A stretch of DNA of 64,000 nucleotides from Lamellibrachia satsuma (lineage: Eukaryota > Annelida > Polychaeta > Sabellida > Siboglinidae), in the NCBI GenBank assembly GCA_033239005.1, contig BSQZ01000018.1, forward strand, positions 1-64,000. Reading direction: 5' to 3'. Below, one piece after another: positions 25,264 through 37,000 of the stretch. Under the pieces are notes generated by a model, which saw only the letters and a program-made list of their open reading frames with translations, ran no database searches and was not told where the DNA came from. Position 1 is the first letter of the stretch; each line of letters starts with the position of its first letter. The position numbers were made by a program, and so were the translations under genes.

Positions 25264-25498
25264 GAATTCAAGACCTACTAAGGTGCCTGTGACATATTTT
25301 GTAGCCAAGATGTCATGCTACACTAATCTGTTCACCTTCAAAACTAAAAAAGTTAGTCTGTAAATCATATTTTCAGTTCACCTTCAAAACTAAAAAGTTA
25401 CGTGTAAATCATATTGGGCGATTTTGACATATTTCAGAGGGAAAAACCCATGTGTTTAAGTGCAGACAGGCCAACTTCAAGACAGAGTCCACACTTGT
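25264..25498. repeat. Scrambled 235-bp monomer
   Basis: The unit is about 33 bp too long. After 'cactaatctg' (ends 25330) comes an early copy of 'ttcaccttcaaaac...' (25331-25355), then 'gtctg' (25356-25360), then 'taaatcatat' (25361-25370), then 'tttcag' (25371-25376), and then the normal 'ttcaccttcaaaac...' from 25377. All inserted pieces come from the monomer itself, interleaved out of order. Template switching within the repeat is one explanation; an assembly-consensus error that merged misaligned reads is another. Confidence 0.88.
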
Positions 25499-28400
25499 GA
25501 ATTCAAGACCTACTAAGGTGCCTGTGACATATTTTGTAGCCAAGATGTCATGCTACACTAATCTGAAGTCTGTTTCAGTTCACCTTCAAAACTAAAAAGT
25601 TACGTGTAAATCATATTGGGCGATTTTGACATATTTCAGAGGGAAAAAGCCATGTGTTTAAGTGCAGACAGGCCAACTTCAAGACAGAGTCCACACTTGT
25701 GAATTCAAGACCTACTAAGGTGCCTGTGACATATTTTGTAGCCAAGATGTCATGCTACACTAATCTGAAGTCTGTTTCAGTTCACCTTCAAAACTAAAAA
25801 GTTACGTGTAAATCATATTGGGCGATTTTGACATATTTCAGAGGAAAAGCCATGTGTTTAAGTGCAGACAGGCCAACTTCAAGACAGAGTCCACACTTGT
25901 GAATTCAAGACCTACTAAGGTGCCTGTGACATATTTTGTAGCCAAGATGTCATGCTACACTAATCTGAAGTCTGTTTCAGTTCACCTTCAAAACTAAAAA
26001 AGTTACGTGTAAATCATATTGGGCGATTTTGACATATTTCAGAGGAAAAAGCCATGTGTTTAAGTGCAGACAGGCCAACTTCAAGACAGAGTCCACACTT
26101 GTGAATTCAAGACCTACTAAGGTGCCTGTGACATATTTTGTAGCCAAGATGTCATGCTACACTAATCTGAAGTCTGTTTCAGTTCACCTTCAAAACTAAA
26201 AAAGTTACGTGTAAATCATATTGGGCGATTTTGACATATTTCAGAGGGAAAAAAGCCATGTGTTTAAGTGCAGACAGGCCAACTTCAAGACAGAGTCCAC
26301 ACTTGTGAATTCAAGACCTACTAAGGTGCCTGTGACATATTTTGTAGCCAAGATGTCATGCTACACTAATCTGAAGTCTGTTTCAGTTCACCTTCAAAAC
26401 TAAAAAGTTACGTGTAAATCATATTGGGCGATTTTGACATATTTCAGAGGGAAAAAGCCATGTGTTTAAGTGCAGACAGGCCAACAACTTCAAGACAGAG
26501 TCCACACTTGTGAATTCAAGACCTACTAAGGTGCCTGTGACATATTTTGTAGCCAAGATGTCATGCTACACTAATCTGAAGTCTGTTTCAGTTCACCTTC
26601 AAAACTAAAAAAGTTACGTGTAAATCATATTGGGCGATTTTGACATATTTCAGAGGGAAAAAAAGCCATGTGTTTAAGTGCAGACAGGCCAACTTCAAGA
26701 CAGAGTCCACACTTGTGAATTCAAGACCTACTAAGGTGCCTGTGACATATTTTGTAGCCAAGATGTCATGCTACACTAATCTGAAGTCTGTTTCAGTTCA
26801 CCTTCAAAACTAAAAAAGTTACGTGTAAATCATATTGGGCGATTTTGACATATTTCAGAGGGAAAAAGCCATGTGTTTAAGTGCAGACAGGCCAACTTCA
26901 AGACAGAGTCCACACTTGTGAATTCAAGACCTACTAAGGTGCCTGTGACATATTTTGTAGCCAAGATGTCATGCTACACTAATCTGAAGTCTGTTTCAGT
27001 TCACCTTCAAAACTAAAAAAGTTACGTGTAAATCATATTGGGCGATTTTGACATATTTCAGAGGGGAAAAAGCCATGTGTTTAAGTGCAGACAGGCCAAC
27101 TTCAAGACAGAGTCCACACTTGTGAATTCAAGACCTACTAAGGTGCCTGTGACATATTTTGTAGCCAAGATGTCATGCTACACTAATCTGAAGTCTGTTT
27201 CAGTTCACCTTCAAAACTAAAAAGTTACGTGTAAATCATATTGGGCGATTTTGACATATTTCAGAGGGAAAAAGCCATGTGTTTAAGTGCAGACAGGCCA
27301 ACTTCAAGACAGAGTCCACACTTGTGAATTCAAGACCTACTAAGGTGCCTGTGACATATTTTGTAGCCAAGATGTCATGCTACACTAATCTGAAGTCTGT
27401 TTCAGTTCACCTTCAAAACTAAAAAAGTTACGTGTAAATCATATTGGGGCGATTTTGACATATTTCAGAGGGAAAAAAGCCATGTGTTTAAGTGCAGACA
27501 GGCCAACTTCAAGACAGAGTCCACACTTGTGAATTCAAGACCTACTAAGGTGCCTGTGACATATTTTGTAGCCAAGATGTCATGCTACACTAATCTGAAG
27601 TCTGTTTCAGTTCACCTTCAAAACTAAAAAAGTTACGTGTAAATCATATTGGGCGATTTTGACATATTTCAGAGGGAAACCCATGTGTTTAAGTGCAGAC
27701 AGGCCAACTTCAAGACAGAGTCCACACTTGTGAATTCAAGACCTACTAAGGTGCCTGTGACATATTTTGTAGCCAAGATGACATGCTACACTAATCTGAA
27801 GTCTGTTTCAGTTCACCTTCAAAACTAAAAAAGTTACGTGTAAATCATATTGGGCGATTTTGACATATTTCAGAGGAAAAAGCCATGTGTTTAAGTGCAG
27901 ACAGGCCAACTTCAAGACAGAGTCCACACTTGTGAATTCAAGACCTACTAAGGTGCCTGTGACATATTTTGTAGCCAAGATGTCATGCTACACTAATCTG
28001 AAGTCTGTTTCAGTTCACCTTCAAAACTAAAAAAGTTACGTGTAAATCATATTGGGCGATTTTGACATATTTCAGAGGGAAAAGCCATGTGTTTAAGTGC
28101 AGACAGGCCAACTTCAAGACAGAGTCCACACTTGTGAATTCAAGACCTACTAAGGTGCCTGTGACATATTTTGTAGCCAAGATGTCATGCTACACTAATC
28201 TGAAGTCTGTTTCAGTTCACCTTCAAAACTAAAAAAGTTACGTGTAAATCATATTGGGCGATTTTGACATATTTCAGAGGGAAAAAGCCATGTGTTTAAG
28301 TGCAGACAGGCCAACTTCAAGACAGAGTCCACACTTGTGAATTCAAGACCTACTAAGGTGCCTGTGACATATTTTGTAGCCAAGATGTCATGCTACACTA

Positions 28401-28541
28401 ATCTGAAGTCTGTTTCAGTTCACCTTCAAAACTAAAAAAGTTACGTGTAAATCATATTGGGCGATTTTGACATATTTCAGAGGGAAAAAGCCATGTGTTT
28501 AAGTGCAGACAGGCCAACTTCAAGACAGAGTCCACACTTGT

Positions 28542-29555
28542 GAATTCAAGACCTACTAAGGTGCCTGTGACATATTTTGTAGCCAAGATGACATGCTACA
28601 CTAATCTGAAGTCTGTTTCAGTGCACCTTCAAAACAAAAAAAGTTACGTGTAAATCAGTTGGGGCGATTTTGACATATTTCAGAGGGAAAAAGCCATGTG
28701 TTTAAGTGCAGACAGGCCAACTTCAAGACAGAGTCCACACTTGTGAATTCAAGACCTACTAAGGTGCCTGTGACATATTTTGTAGCCAAGATGCCATGCT
28801 ACACTAATCTGAAGTCTGTTTCAGTTCACCTTCAAAACTAAAAAAGTTACGTGTAAATCATTTTGGGCGATTTTGACATATTTCACAGGGAAAAAGCCAT
28901 GTGTTTAAGTGCAGATAGGCCAACCCAAAGACAGAGTCCACACTTGTGAATTCAAGACCTACTAAGGTGCCTGTGACATATTTTGTAGCCAAGATGTCAT
29001 GCTACACTAATCTGAAGTCTGTTTCAGTTCACCTTCAAAACTAAAAAAGTTACGTGTAAATCATATTGGGCGATTTTGACATATTTCAGAGGGAAAAAGC
29101 CATGTGTTTAAGTGCAGATAGGCCAACTTCAAGACAGAGTCCACACTTGTGAATTCAAGACCTACTAAGGTGCCTGTGACATATTTTGTAGCCAAGATGT
29201 CATGCTACACTAATCTGAAGTCTGTTTCAGTTCACCTTCAAAACTAAAAAAGTTACGTGTAAATCATATTGGGCGATTTTGACATATTTCAGAGGGAAAA
29301 GCCATGTGTTTAAGTGCAGACAGGCCAACTTCAAGACAGAGTCCACACTTGTGAATTCAAGACCTACTAAGGTGCCTGTGACATATTTTGTAGCCAAGAT
29401 GCCATGCTACACTAATCTGAAGTCTGTTTCAGTTCACCTTCAAAACTAAAAAAGTTACGTGTAAATCATATTGGGCGATTTTGACATATTTCAGAGGGAA
29501 AAAGCCATGTGTTTAAGTGCAGACAGGCCAACTTCAAGACAGAGTCCACACTTGT
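28542..29555. repeat. Five-unit island of diverged monomers
   Basis: Within the A domain, about five successive units carry changes typical of the mixed domain. The first has 'gatgAcatg', 'gtGcacc', 'aacAaaaaaaag' and 'cagttggggcg'. The next has 'gatgCcatg', 'cattTtgggcg', 'ttcaCaggg', 'gcagaTagg' and 'caaccCaaag'. Two further units include a second 'gcagaTagg', and the last (29353-29555) has 'gatgCcatg'. Ordinary A-type units resume on both sides. It looks like a small embedded piece of mixed-type array. Confidence 0.85.
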
Positions 29556-29993
29556 GAATTCAAGACCTACTAAGGTGCCTGTGACATATTTTGTAGCCAA
29601 GATGTCATGCTACACTAATCTGAAGTCTGTTTCAGTTCACCTTCAAAACTAAAAAGTTACGTGTAAATCATATTGGGCGATTTTGACATATTTCAGAGGG
29701 AAAAAGCCATGTGTTTAAGTGCAGACAGGCCAACTTCAAGACAGAGTCCACACTTGTGAATTCAAGACCTACTAAGGTGCCTGTGACATATTTTGTAGCC
29801 AAGATGTCATGCTACACTAATCTGAAGTCTGTTTCAGTTCACCTTCAAAACTAAAAAAGTTACGTGTAAATCATATTGGGCGATTTTGACATATTTCAGA
29901 GGAAAAAAGCCATGTGTTTAAGTGCAGACAGGCCAACTTCAAGACAGAGTCCACACTTGTGAATTCAAGACCTACTAAGGTGCCTGTGACATA

Positions 29994-30200
29994 TTTTTGT
30001 AGCCAAGATGTCATGCTACACTAATCTGAAGTCTGTTTCAGTTCACCTTCAAAACTAAAAAGTTACGTGTAAATCATATTGGGCGATTTTGACATATTTC
30101 AGAGGAAAAGCCATGTGTTTAAGTGCAGACAGGCCAACTTCAAGACAGAGTCCACACTTGTGAATTCAAGACCTACTAAGGTGCCTGTGACATATTTTTT
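29994..30200. repeat. Stepwise T-run growth in adjacent monomers
   Basis: The 'catatttt-gtag' run is T4 in almost every unit, but T5 at 29994-29998 and T6 at 30195-30200 in the next unit. Two adjacent rare expansions at one site suggest slippage followed by copying, or a local homopolymer error. Confidence 0.8.
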
Positions 30201-32792
30201 GTAGCCAAGATGTCATGCTACACTAATCTGAAGTCTGTTTCAGTTCACCTTCAAAACTAAAAAGTTACGTGTAAATCATATTGGGCGATTTTGACATATT
30301 TCAGAGGGAAAAGCCATGTGTTTAAGTGCAGACAGGCCAACTTCAAGACAGAGTCCACACTTGTGAATTCAAGACCTACTAAGGTGCCTGTGACATATTT
30401 TGTAGCCAAGATGTCATGCTACACTAATCTGAAGTCTGTTTCAGTTCACCTTCAAAACTAAAAAGTTACGTGTAAATCATATTGGGCGATTTTGACATAT
30501 TTCAGAGGAAAAAGCCATGTGTTTAAGTGCAGACAGGCCAACTTCAAGACAGAGTCCACACTTGTGAATTCAAGACCTACTAAGGTGCCTGTGACATATT
30601 TTGTAGCCAAGATGTCATGCTACACTAATCTGAAGTCTGTTTCAGTTCACCTTCAAAACTAAAAAAGTTACGTGTAAATCATATTGGGCGATTTTGACAT
30701 ATTTCAGAGGGAAAAAGCCATGTGTTTAAGTGCAGACAGGCCAACTTCAAGACAGAGTCCACACTTGTGAATTCAAGACCTACTAAGGTGCCTGTGACAT
30801 ATTTTGTAGCCAAGATGTCATGCTACACTAATCTGAAGTCTGTTTCAGTTCACCTTCAAAACTAAAAAGTTACGTGTAAATCATATTGGGCGATTTTGAC
30901 ATATTTCAGAGGGAAAAAGCCATGTGTTTAAGTGCAGACAGGCCAACTTCAAGACAGAGTCCACACTTGTGAATTCAAGACCTACTAAGGTGCCTGTGAC
31001 ATATTTTGTAGCCAAGATGTCATGCTACACTAATCTGAAGTCTGTTTCAGTTCACCTTCAAAACTAAAAAAGTTACGTGTAAATCATATTTGGGCGATTT
31101 TGACATATTTCAGAGGGAAAAGCCATGTGTTTAAAGTGCAGACAGGCCAACTTCAAGACAGAGTCCACACTTGTGAATTCAAGACCTACTAAGGTGCCTG
31201 TGACATATTTTGTAGCCAAGATGTCATGCTACACTAATCTGAAGTCTGTTTCAGTTCACCTTCAAAACTAAAAAAGTTACGTGTAAATCATATTGGGCGA
31301 TTTTGACATATTTCAGAGGAAAAAGCCATGTGTTTTAAGTGCAGACAGGCCAACTTCAAGACAGAGTCCACACTTGTGAATTCAAGACCTACTAAGGTGC
31401 CTGTGACATATTTTGTAGCCAAGATGTCATGCTACACTAATCTGAAGTCTGTTTCAGTTCACCTTCAAAACTAAAAAGTTACGTGTAAATCATATTGGGC
31501 GATTTTGACATATTTCAGAGGGAAAGCCATGTGTTTAAGTGCAGACAGGCCAACTTCAAGACAGAGTCCACACTTGTGAATTCAAGACCTACTAAGGTGC
31601 CTGTGACATATTTTGTAGCCAAGATGTCATGCTACACTAATCTGAAGTCTGTTTCAGTTCACCTTCAAAACTAAAAAAGTTACGTGTAAATCATATTGGG
31701 CGATTTTGACATATTTCAGAGGGAAAAGCCATGTGTTTAAGTGCAGACAGGCCAACTTCAAGACAGAGTCCACACTTGTGAATTCAAGACCTACTAAGGT
31801 GCCTGTGACATATTTTGTAGCCAAGATGTCATGCTACACTAATCTGAAGTCTGTTTCAGTTCACCTTCAAAACTAAAAAGTTACGTGTAAATCATATTGG
31901 GCGATTTTGACATATTTCAGAGGGAAAAGCCATGTGTTTAAGTGCAGACAGGCCAACTTCAAGACAGAGTCCACACTTGTGAATTCAAGACCTACTAAAG
32001 GTGCCTGTGACATATTTTGTAGCCAAGATGTCATGCTACACTAATCTGAAGTCTGTTTCAGTTCACCTTCAAAACTAAAAAAGTTACGTGTAAATCATAT
32101 TGGGCGATTTTGACATATTTCAGAGGGAAAAAGCCATGTGTTTAAGTGCAGACAGGCCAACTTCAAGACAGAGTCCACACTTGTGAATTCAAGACCTACT
32201 AAGGTGCCTGTGACATATTTTGTAGCCAAGATGTCATGCTACACTAATCTGAAGTCTGTTTCAGTTCACCTTCAAAACTAAAAAAGTTACGTGTAAATCA
32301 TATTGGGCGATTTTGACATATTTCAGAGGGAAAAGCCATGTGTTTAAGTGCAGACAGGCCAACTTCAAGACAGAGTCCACACTTGTGAATTCAAGACCTA
32401 CTAAGGTGCCTGTGACATATTTTGTAGCCAAGATGTCATGCTACACTAATCTGAAGTCTGTTTCAGTTCACCTTCAAAACTAAAAAAGTTACGTGTAAAT
32501 CATATTGGGCGATTTTGACATATTTCAGAGGGAAAAAGCCATGTGTTTAAGTGCAGACAGGCCAACTTCAAGACAGAGTCCCACACTTGTGAATTCAAGA
32601 CCTACTAAGGTGCCTGTGACATATTTTGTAGCCAAGATGTCATGCTACACTAATCTGAAGTCTGTTTCAGTTCACCTTCAAAACTAAAAAAGTTACGTGT
32701 AAATCATATTGGGCGATTTTGACATATTTCAGAGGAAAAAGCCATGTGTTTAAGTGCAGACAGGCCAACTTCAAGACAGAGTCCACACTTGT

Positions 32793-32997
32793 GAATTCAA
32801 GACCTACTAAGGTGCCTGTGACATATTTTGTAGCCAAGATGTCATGCTACACACTAATCTGAAGTCTGTTTCAGTTCACCTTCAAAACTAAAAAAGTTAC
32901 GTGTAAATCATATTGGGCGATTTTGACATATTTCAGAGGGAAAAAGCCATGTGTTTAAGTGCAGACAGGCCAACTTCAAGACAGAGTCCACACTTGT
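32793..32997. repeat. 205-bp monomer with private AC insertion (copy 1)
   Basis: The unit reads 'catgctacACactaatc', with an extra dinucleotide near 32849. The same insertion recurs 608 bp (three units) downstream in 33401-33605. It therefore marks a second, independent example of three-unit spacing. Confidence 0.85.
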
Positions 32998-33400
32998 GAA
33001 TTCAAGACCTACTAAGGTGCCTGTGACATATTTTGTAGCCAAGATGTCATGCTACACTAATCTGAAGTCTGTTTCAGTTCACCTTCAAAACTAAAAAGTT
33101 ACGTGTAAATCATATTGGGCGATTTTGACATATTTCAGAGGAAAAAGCCATGTGTTTAAGTGCAGACAGGCCAACTTCAAGACAGAGTCCACACTTGTGA
33201 ATTCAAGACCTACTAAGGTGCCTGTGACATATTTTGTAGCCAAAGATGTCATGCTACACTAATCTGAAGTCTGTTTCAGTTCACCTTCAAAACTAAAAAG
33301 TTACGTGTAAATCATATTGGGCGATTTTGACATATTTCAGAGGAAAAAGCCATGTGTTTAAGTGCAGACAGGCCAACTTCAAGACAGAGTCCACACTTGT

Positions 33401-33605
33401 GAATTCAAGACCTACTAAGGTGCCTGTGACATATTTTGTAGCCAAGATGTCATGCTACACACTAATCTGAAGTCTGTTTCAGTTCACCTTCAAAACTAAA
33501 AAAGTTACGTGTAAATCATATTGGGCGATTTTGACATATTTCAGAGGGAAAAAGCCATGTGTTTAAGTGCAGATAGGCCAACTTCAAGACAGAGTCCACA
33601 CTTGT
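33401..33605. repeat. 205-bp monomer with private AC insertion (copy 2)
   Basis: Same 'ctacACactaatc' insertion as 32793-32997, offset by 608 bp. It also carries 'gcagaTagg' (near 33572), which the first copy lacks, so the two have diverged or recombined since copying. Confidence 0.85.
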
Positions 33606-34009
33606 GAATTCAAGACCTACTAAGGTGCCTGTGACATATTTTGTAGCCAAGATGTCATGCTACACTAATCTGAAGTCTGTTTCAGTTCACCTTCAAAACT
33701 AAAAAAGTTACGTGTAAATCATATTGGGCGATTTTGACATATTTCAGAGGGAAAAAGCCATGTGTTTAAGTGCAGACAGGCCAACATCAAGACAGAGTCC
33801 ACACTTGTGAATTCAAGACCTACTAAGGTGCCTGTGACATATTTTGTAGCCAAGATGTCATGCTACACTAATCTGAAGTCTGTTTCAGTTCACCTTCAAA
33901 ACTAAAAAAGTTACGTGTATATCATATTGGGCGATTTTGACATATTTCAGAGGGAAAGCCATGTGTTTAAGTGCAGACAGGCCAACATCAAGACAGAGTC
34001 CACACTTGT
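33606..34009. repeat. Adjacent pair sharing 'ccaacAtcaag'
   Basis: Both units (33606-33808 and 33809-34009) carry A in place of T in 'ccaacAtcaagac' (near 33786 and 33986). The allele is otherwise seen near 45187, 58652, 58852 and 61079. The second unit also has 'gtgtaTatcat'. The unit following them has 'ttcTtaggg'. A tandem duplication of one variant unit is the simplest reading. Confidence 0.8.
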
Positions 34010-37000
34010 GAATTCAAGACCTACTAAGGTGCCTGTGACATATTTTGTAGCCAAGATGTCATGCTACACTAATCTGAAGTCTGTTTCAGTTCACCTTCAA
34101 AACTAAAAAAGTTACGTGTAAATCATATTGGGCGATTTTGACATATTTCTTAGGGAAAAAGCCATGTGTTTAAGTGCAGACAGGCCAACTTCAAGACAGA
34201 GTCCACACTTGTGAATTCAAGACCTACTAAGGTGCCTGTGACATATTTTGTAGCCAAGATGTCATGCTACACTAATCTGAAGTCTGTTTCAGTTCACCTT
34301 CAAAACTAAAAAAGTTACGTGTAAATCATATTGGGCGATTTTGACATATTTCAGAGGGAAAAAGCCATGTGTTTAAGTGCAGACAGGCCAACTTCAAGAC
34401 AGAGTCCACACTTGTGAATTCAAGACCTACTAAGGTGCCTGTGACATATTTTGTAGCCAAGATGTCATGCTACACTAATCTGAAGTCTGTTTCAGTTCAC
34501 CTTCAAAACTAAAAAAGTTACGTGTAAATCATATTGGGCGATTTTGACATATTTCAGAGGGAAAAGCCATGTGTTTAAGTGCAGACAGGCCAACTTCAAG
34601 ACAGAGTCCACACTTGTGAATTCAAGACCTACTAAGGTGCCTGTGACATATTTTGTAGCCAAGATGTCATGCTACACTAATCTGAAGTCTGTTTCAGTTC
34701 ACCTTCAAAACTAAAAAAGTTACGTGTAAATCATATTGGGCGATTTTGACATATTTCAGAGGGAAAAAGCCATGTGTTTAAGTGCAGACAGGCCAACTTC
34801 AAGACAGAGTCCACACTTGTGAATTCAAGACCTACTAAGGTGCCTGTGACATATTTTGTAGCCAAGATGTCATGCTACACTAATCTGAAGTCTGTTTCAG
34901 TTCACCTTCAAAACTAAAAAAGTTACGTGTAAATCATATTGGGCGATTTTGACATATTTCAGAGAAAAAGCCATGTGTTTAAGTGCAGACAGGCCAACTT
35001 CAAGACAGAGTCCACACTTGTGAATTCAAGACCTACTAAGGTGCCTGTGACATATTTTGTAGCCAAGATGTCATGCTACACTAATCTGAAGTCTGTTTCA
35101 GTTCACCTTCAAAACTAAAAAAGTTACGTGTAAATCATATTGGGCGATTTTGACATATTTCAGAGGAAAAGCCATGTGTTTAAGTGCAGACAGGCCAACT
35201 TCAAGACAGAGTCCACACTTGTGAATTCAAGACCTACTAAGGTGCCTGTGACATATTTTGTAGCCAAGATGTCATGCTACACTAATCTGAAGTCTGTTTC
35301 AGTTCACCTTCAAAACTAAAAAAGTTACGTGTAAATCATATTGGGCGATTTTGACATATTTCAGAGGAAAAAGCCATGTGTTTAAGTGCAGACAGGCCAA
35401 CTTCAAGACAGAGTCCACACTTGTGAATTCAAGACCTACTAAGGTGCCTGTGACATATTTTGTAGCCAAGATGACATGCTACACTAATCTGAAGTCTGTT
35501 TCAGTTCACCTTCAAAACTAAAAAAGTTACGTGTAAATCATATTGGGCGATTTTGACATATTTCAGAGGAAAAAGCCATGTGTTTAAGTGCAGACAGGCC
35601 AACTTCAAGACAGAGTCCACACTTGTGAATTCAAGACCTACTAAGGTGCCTGTGACATATTTTGTAGCCAAGATGTCATGCTACACTAATCTGAAGTCTG
35701 TTTCAGTTCACCTTCAAAACTAAAAAAGTTACGTGTAAATCATATTGGGCGATTTTGACATATTTCAGAGGAAAAAGCCATGTGTTTAAGTGCAGACAGG
35801 CCAACTTCAAGACAGAGTCCACACTTGTGAATTCAAGACCTACTAAGGTGCCTGTGACATATTTTGTAGCCAAGATGTCATGCTACACTAATCTGAAGTC
35901 TGTTTCAGTTCACCTTCAAAACTAAAAAAGTTACGTGTAAATCATATTGGGCGATTTTGACATATTTCAGAGGGAAAGCCATGTGTTTAAGTGCAGACAG
36001 GCCAACTTCAAGACAGAGTCCACACTTGTGAATTCAAGACCTACTAAGGTGCCTGTGACATATTTTGTAGCCAAGATGTCATGCTACACTAATCTGAAGT
36101 CTGTTTCAGTTCACCTTCAAAACTAAAAAAGTTACGTGTAAATCATATTGGGCGATTTTGACATATTTCAGAGGAAAAAGCCATGTGTTTAAGTGCAGAC
36201 AGGCCAACTTCAAGACAGAGTCCACACTTGTGAATTCAAGACCTACTAAGGTGCCTGTGACATATTTTGTAGCCAAGATGTCATGCTACACTAATCTGAA
36301 GTCTGTTTCAGTTCACCTTCAAAACTAAAAAAGTTACGTGTAAATCATATTGGGCGATTTTGACATATTTCAGAGGAAAAAGCCATGTGTTTAAGTGCAG
36401 ACAGGCCAACTTCAAGACAGAGTCCACACTTGTGAATTCAAGACCTACTAAGGTGCCTGTGACATATTTTGTAGCCAAGATGTCATGCTACACTAATCTG
36501 AAGTCTGTTTCAGTTCACCTTCAAAACTAAAAAAGTTACGTGTAAATCATATTGGGCGATTTTGACATATTTCAGAGGGAAAAAGCCATGTGTTTAAGTG
36601 CAGACAGGCCAACTTCAAGACAGAGTCCACACTTGTGAATTCAAGACCTACTAAGGTGCCTGTGACATATTTTGTAGCCAAGATGTCATGCTACACTAAT
36701 CTGAAGTCTGTTTCAGTTCACCTTCAAAACTAAAAAAGTTACGTGTAAATCATATTGGGCGATTTTGACATATTTCAGAGGAAAAAGCCATGTGTTTAAG
36801 TGCAGACAGGCCAACTTCAAGACAGAGTCCACACTTGTGAATTCAAGACCTACTAAGGTGCCTGTGACATATTTTGTAGCCAAGATGTCATGCTACACTA
36901 ATCTGAAGTCTGTTTCAGTTCACCTTCAAAACTAAAAAAGTTACGTGTAAATCATATTGGGCGATTTTGACATATTTCAGAGGGAAAAAGCCATGTGTTT

